From positions 1-6,858 of the forward strand of contig SOHS01000099.1 of the NCBI GenBank assembly GCA_004377135.1: DNA of 6,858 nucleotides. The letters run 5' to 3'. Numbering within the stretch: position 1 is the first letter of the stretch; each line of letters starts with the position of its first letter. Below are positions 5,579 through 6,858 of the stretch, one piece after another. The position numbers were made by a program, and so were the translations under genes. The notes under the pieces were generated by a model. It had not been told where the DNA came from. It saw nothing but the letters and a program-made list of their open reading frames with translations, and ran no database searches. The DNA is from Dehalococcoidia bacterium (GTDB taxonomy: Bacteria; Chloroflexota; Dehalococcoidia; GIF9; AB-539-J10).

Positions 5579-5587
5579 TGATAAAAT
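5579..5587 (+). promoter_or_regulatory. extended -10 candidate upstream of the PEP synthase gene
   Basis: TGATAAAAT contains TAAAAT (5582-5587, 5/6) with an upstream TG-A, identical to the extended -10 proposed for yebC. No convincing -35 lies 17 nt upstream; that region falls in the 3' arm of the hairpin. Transcription from near 5594 would leave a leader of about 96 nt before the ATG. I recognise no riboswitch or other known element in that leader. Confidence 0.4.
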
Positions 5588-5689
5588 GGGGGTCTGTTTC
5601 TTGGTTTAACTGCCTGTAAGCAAGGAAGCAGATTTAGCTGAGATAGCATGTACGAATATGACCATACTTTGTAAAGCGGAGGGAAAATC

Positions 5690-6858
5690 ATGAAGTTTGT
5701 GAAATGGTTTGAAGAGATTGAAGCAAAGGACGTAGCTTTAGTCGGCGGTAAGAATGCCTCTCTTGGTGAAATGATAAGAAATCTGGGTGAGAAAGGGGTA
5801 AATGTACCCTCTGGATTTGCTATTACTGCTGAGGCATATAAGTATGTGGTAAAGGAAGCAGGCATAAGTCAAAAAATCAAAGACACCTTGGCGGACTTGG
5901 ATACACACGATATGAAAAATTTAGCGAGGAAGGGTGGAAAGATAAGGAATTTGATAGCCAATTCTCCCTGCCCTAAGGAATTGGAAGATGAAATAAGAGT
6001 TGCCTATCGTGAGATGGAAAAGAAATATGGGGATGGTGTTGATGTTGCTGTAAGAAGCAGTGCTACTGCTGAAGATTTACCGACAGCCTCATTTGCTGGA
6101 CAGCAAACGAGTTATTTAAATGTGCGGGGAGAAGACGACCTATTAGACAAGGTTATGGACTGCTTTGCATCTTTGTTCACGAACCGAGCGATCTCCTACC
6201 GGGTGGATAAAGGGTTTGACCATCTCAGCGTTTACCTCTCGATTGGAGTGCAAAAGATGGTTCGCTCTGATTTAGCCTGCTCCGGCGTCATGTTTTCCAT
6301 AGATACAGACTCAGGCTTCAGGAATGTAGTCTACATAACTGCTGCCTATGGACTGGGAGAGAATGTGGTACAAGGAACTGTTAATCCAGACCAGTTTTAC
6401 GTTTTCAAACCCACTCTAAAGAAAGGGTTCAGACCCATTGTGGAAAAGAAACTGGGGACGAAACAAAAGAAACTAATCTATAAAGGAGATGGAGCTGGAA
6501 CGGAGCAAAAAGAAGTCAAAGTTGAGGAGCAAAGTAAGTTCGTGTTGAATGACGATGAAATTCTAACGCTCGCCAAATGGGCTTGTATTATAGAAGAGCA
6601 TTATGGCCTGCCCATGGACATCGAGTGGGCAAAGGATGGAGTAATTGGAGAGCTTTTCATAGTCCAGGCCAGGCCAGAGACAGTGCATTCACACGAAGAT
6701 TTGGCTTCACTCAGGACTTACGTGCTTGAAGAAAAGGGAAATTTACTGCTAAAAGGGGAAGCAGTAGGCACAAAAATAGGGCAAGGCGAAGTGCATGTAA
6801 TAGAAGACAGTGATGAAATCCACAAATTCAAGAGCGGTCAAGTTTTGGTAACTGATAT
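5690..6858 (+). CDS. ppsA: phosphoenolpyruvate synthase, N-terminal part (cut by window edge)
   Basis: PEP synthase converts ATP, pyruvate and water to PEP, AMP and phosphate, feeding gluconeogenesis. The reading frame starts at 5690 and stays open for 389 complete codons to the last base, so the gene continues beyond the window; relatives are roughly 750-800 residues. Visible is the ATP-grasp-like nucleotide-binding domain. It shows VGGKNASLGEM (18-28), VPSGFAIT (39-46), and the signature AVRSSATAEDLPTASFAGQQ (120-139) with its ATP-binding arginine R122. AAYGLGENVVQGTVNPDQF (218-236) follows, then MDIEWAKDG (309-317) and FIVQARPET (323-331). The last 50 residues begin the swivelling domain; its phosphorylated histidine and the PEP/pyruvate barrel lie outside. 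Pyruvate phosphate dikinase is less likely given QQTSYLNV and QARPETV, but the missing half would settle it. GGAGGG lies 6 nt before the ATG. Confidence 0.92.
   Translation, partial: MKFVKWFEEIEAKDVALVGGKNASLGEMIRNLGEKGVNVPSGFAITAEAYKYVVKEAGISQKIKDTLADLDTHDMKNLARKGGKIRNLIANSPCPKELEDEIRVAYREMEKKYGDGVDVAVRSSATAEDLPTASFAGQQTSYLNVRGEDDLLDKVMDCFASLFTNRAISYRVDKGFDHLSVYLSIGVQKMVRSDLACSGVMFSIDTDSGFRNVVYITAAYGLGENVVQGTVNPDQFYVFKPTLKKGFRPIVEKKLGTKQKKLIYKGDGAGTEQKEVKVEEQSKFVLNDDEILTLAKWACIIEEHYGLPMDIEWAKDGVIGELFIVQARPETVHSHEDLASLRTYVLEEKGNLLLKGEAVGTKIGQGEVHVIEDSDEIHKFKSGQVLVTD

Noticed and set aside
5491..5865. 124-codon minus-strand frame antisense to the PEP synthase start
   Set aside because: It overlaps the strongly supported ppsA coding region, its promoter and the hairpin, and shows no recognisable domain.
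1..6858. Mobile elements, attachment sites, CRISPR arrays, toxin-antitoxin or defence genes
   Set aside because: I looked beside both tRNA genes and in all intergenic gaps. There are no direct repeats of tRNA 3' ends, no transposase or integrase motifs, and no regularly spaced repeats.

Overview
This is a compact, gene-dense bacterial chromosome segment of ordinary housekeeping character. I see no mobile element, CRISPR array, phage gene or obvious novel multi-gene system. The mix of genes suggests an uncultured member of the Chloroflexota near the Dehalococcoidia: a homocitrate/Re-citrate-synthase-type condensing enzyme, MtnA, yebC-ruvC-ruvA without ruvB, and a PEP synthase. That assignment is an inference from gene content and order, not from an alignment.

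Layout. Positions 1-522 hold a minus-strand block of tRNA-Gly(CCC), a 91-residue protein I do not recognise, and tRNA-Lys(TTT). Each tRNA has its own TTGACA-type promoter, and the tRNA-Lys promoter lies partly inside the 3' end of the small gene. Positions 523-1761 carry, also on minus, a condensing enzyme of the homocitrate synthase / isopropylmalate synthase superfamily with a textbook promoter and ribosome binding site. A 201-bp divergent gap separates it from mtnA (1963-3000, plus), which appears to be expressed from a leaderless transcript. mtnA converges with a GNAT acetyltransferase gene (3054-3488, minus), which in turn diverges from yebC.

Positions 3682-5511 form a tight plus-strand operon, yebC-ruvC-ruvA, with a 7-nt gap and then a 4-nt ATGA overlap. 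It couples a translation/regulatory factor to Holliday-junction resolution. A long imperfect hairpin follows ruvA. Then a separately promoted gene begins at 5690 and runs off the right edge: the N-terminal half of phosphoenolpyruvate synthase.

Working together: the condensing enzyme and PEP synthase both sit in central carbon metabolism (2-oxo acid/acetyl-CoA condensation and gluconeogenic PEP formation from pyruvate). MtnA belongs to methylthioadenosine recycling, RuvA and RuvC to recombination, and YebC to relief of ribosome stalling or to transcription control. Apart from yebC-ruvC-ruvA, nothing in the layout ties these genes into one system. The points most worth a second look are the small gene between the tRNAs, the substrate of the condensing enzyme, the leaderless mtnA, and the structured ruvA-ppsA spacer.
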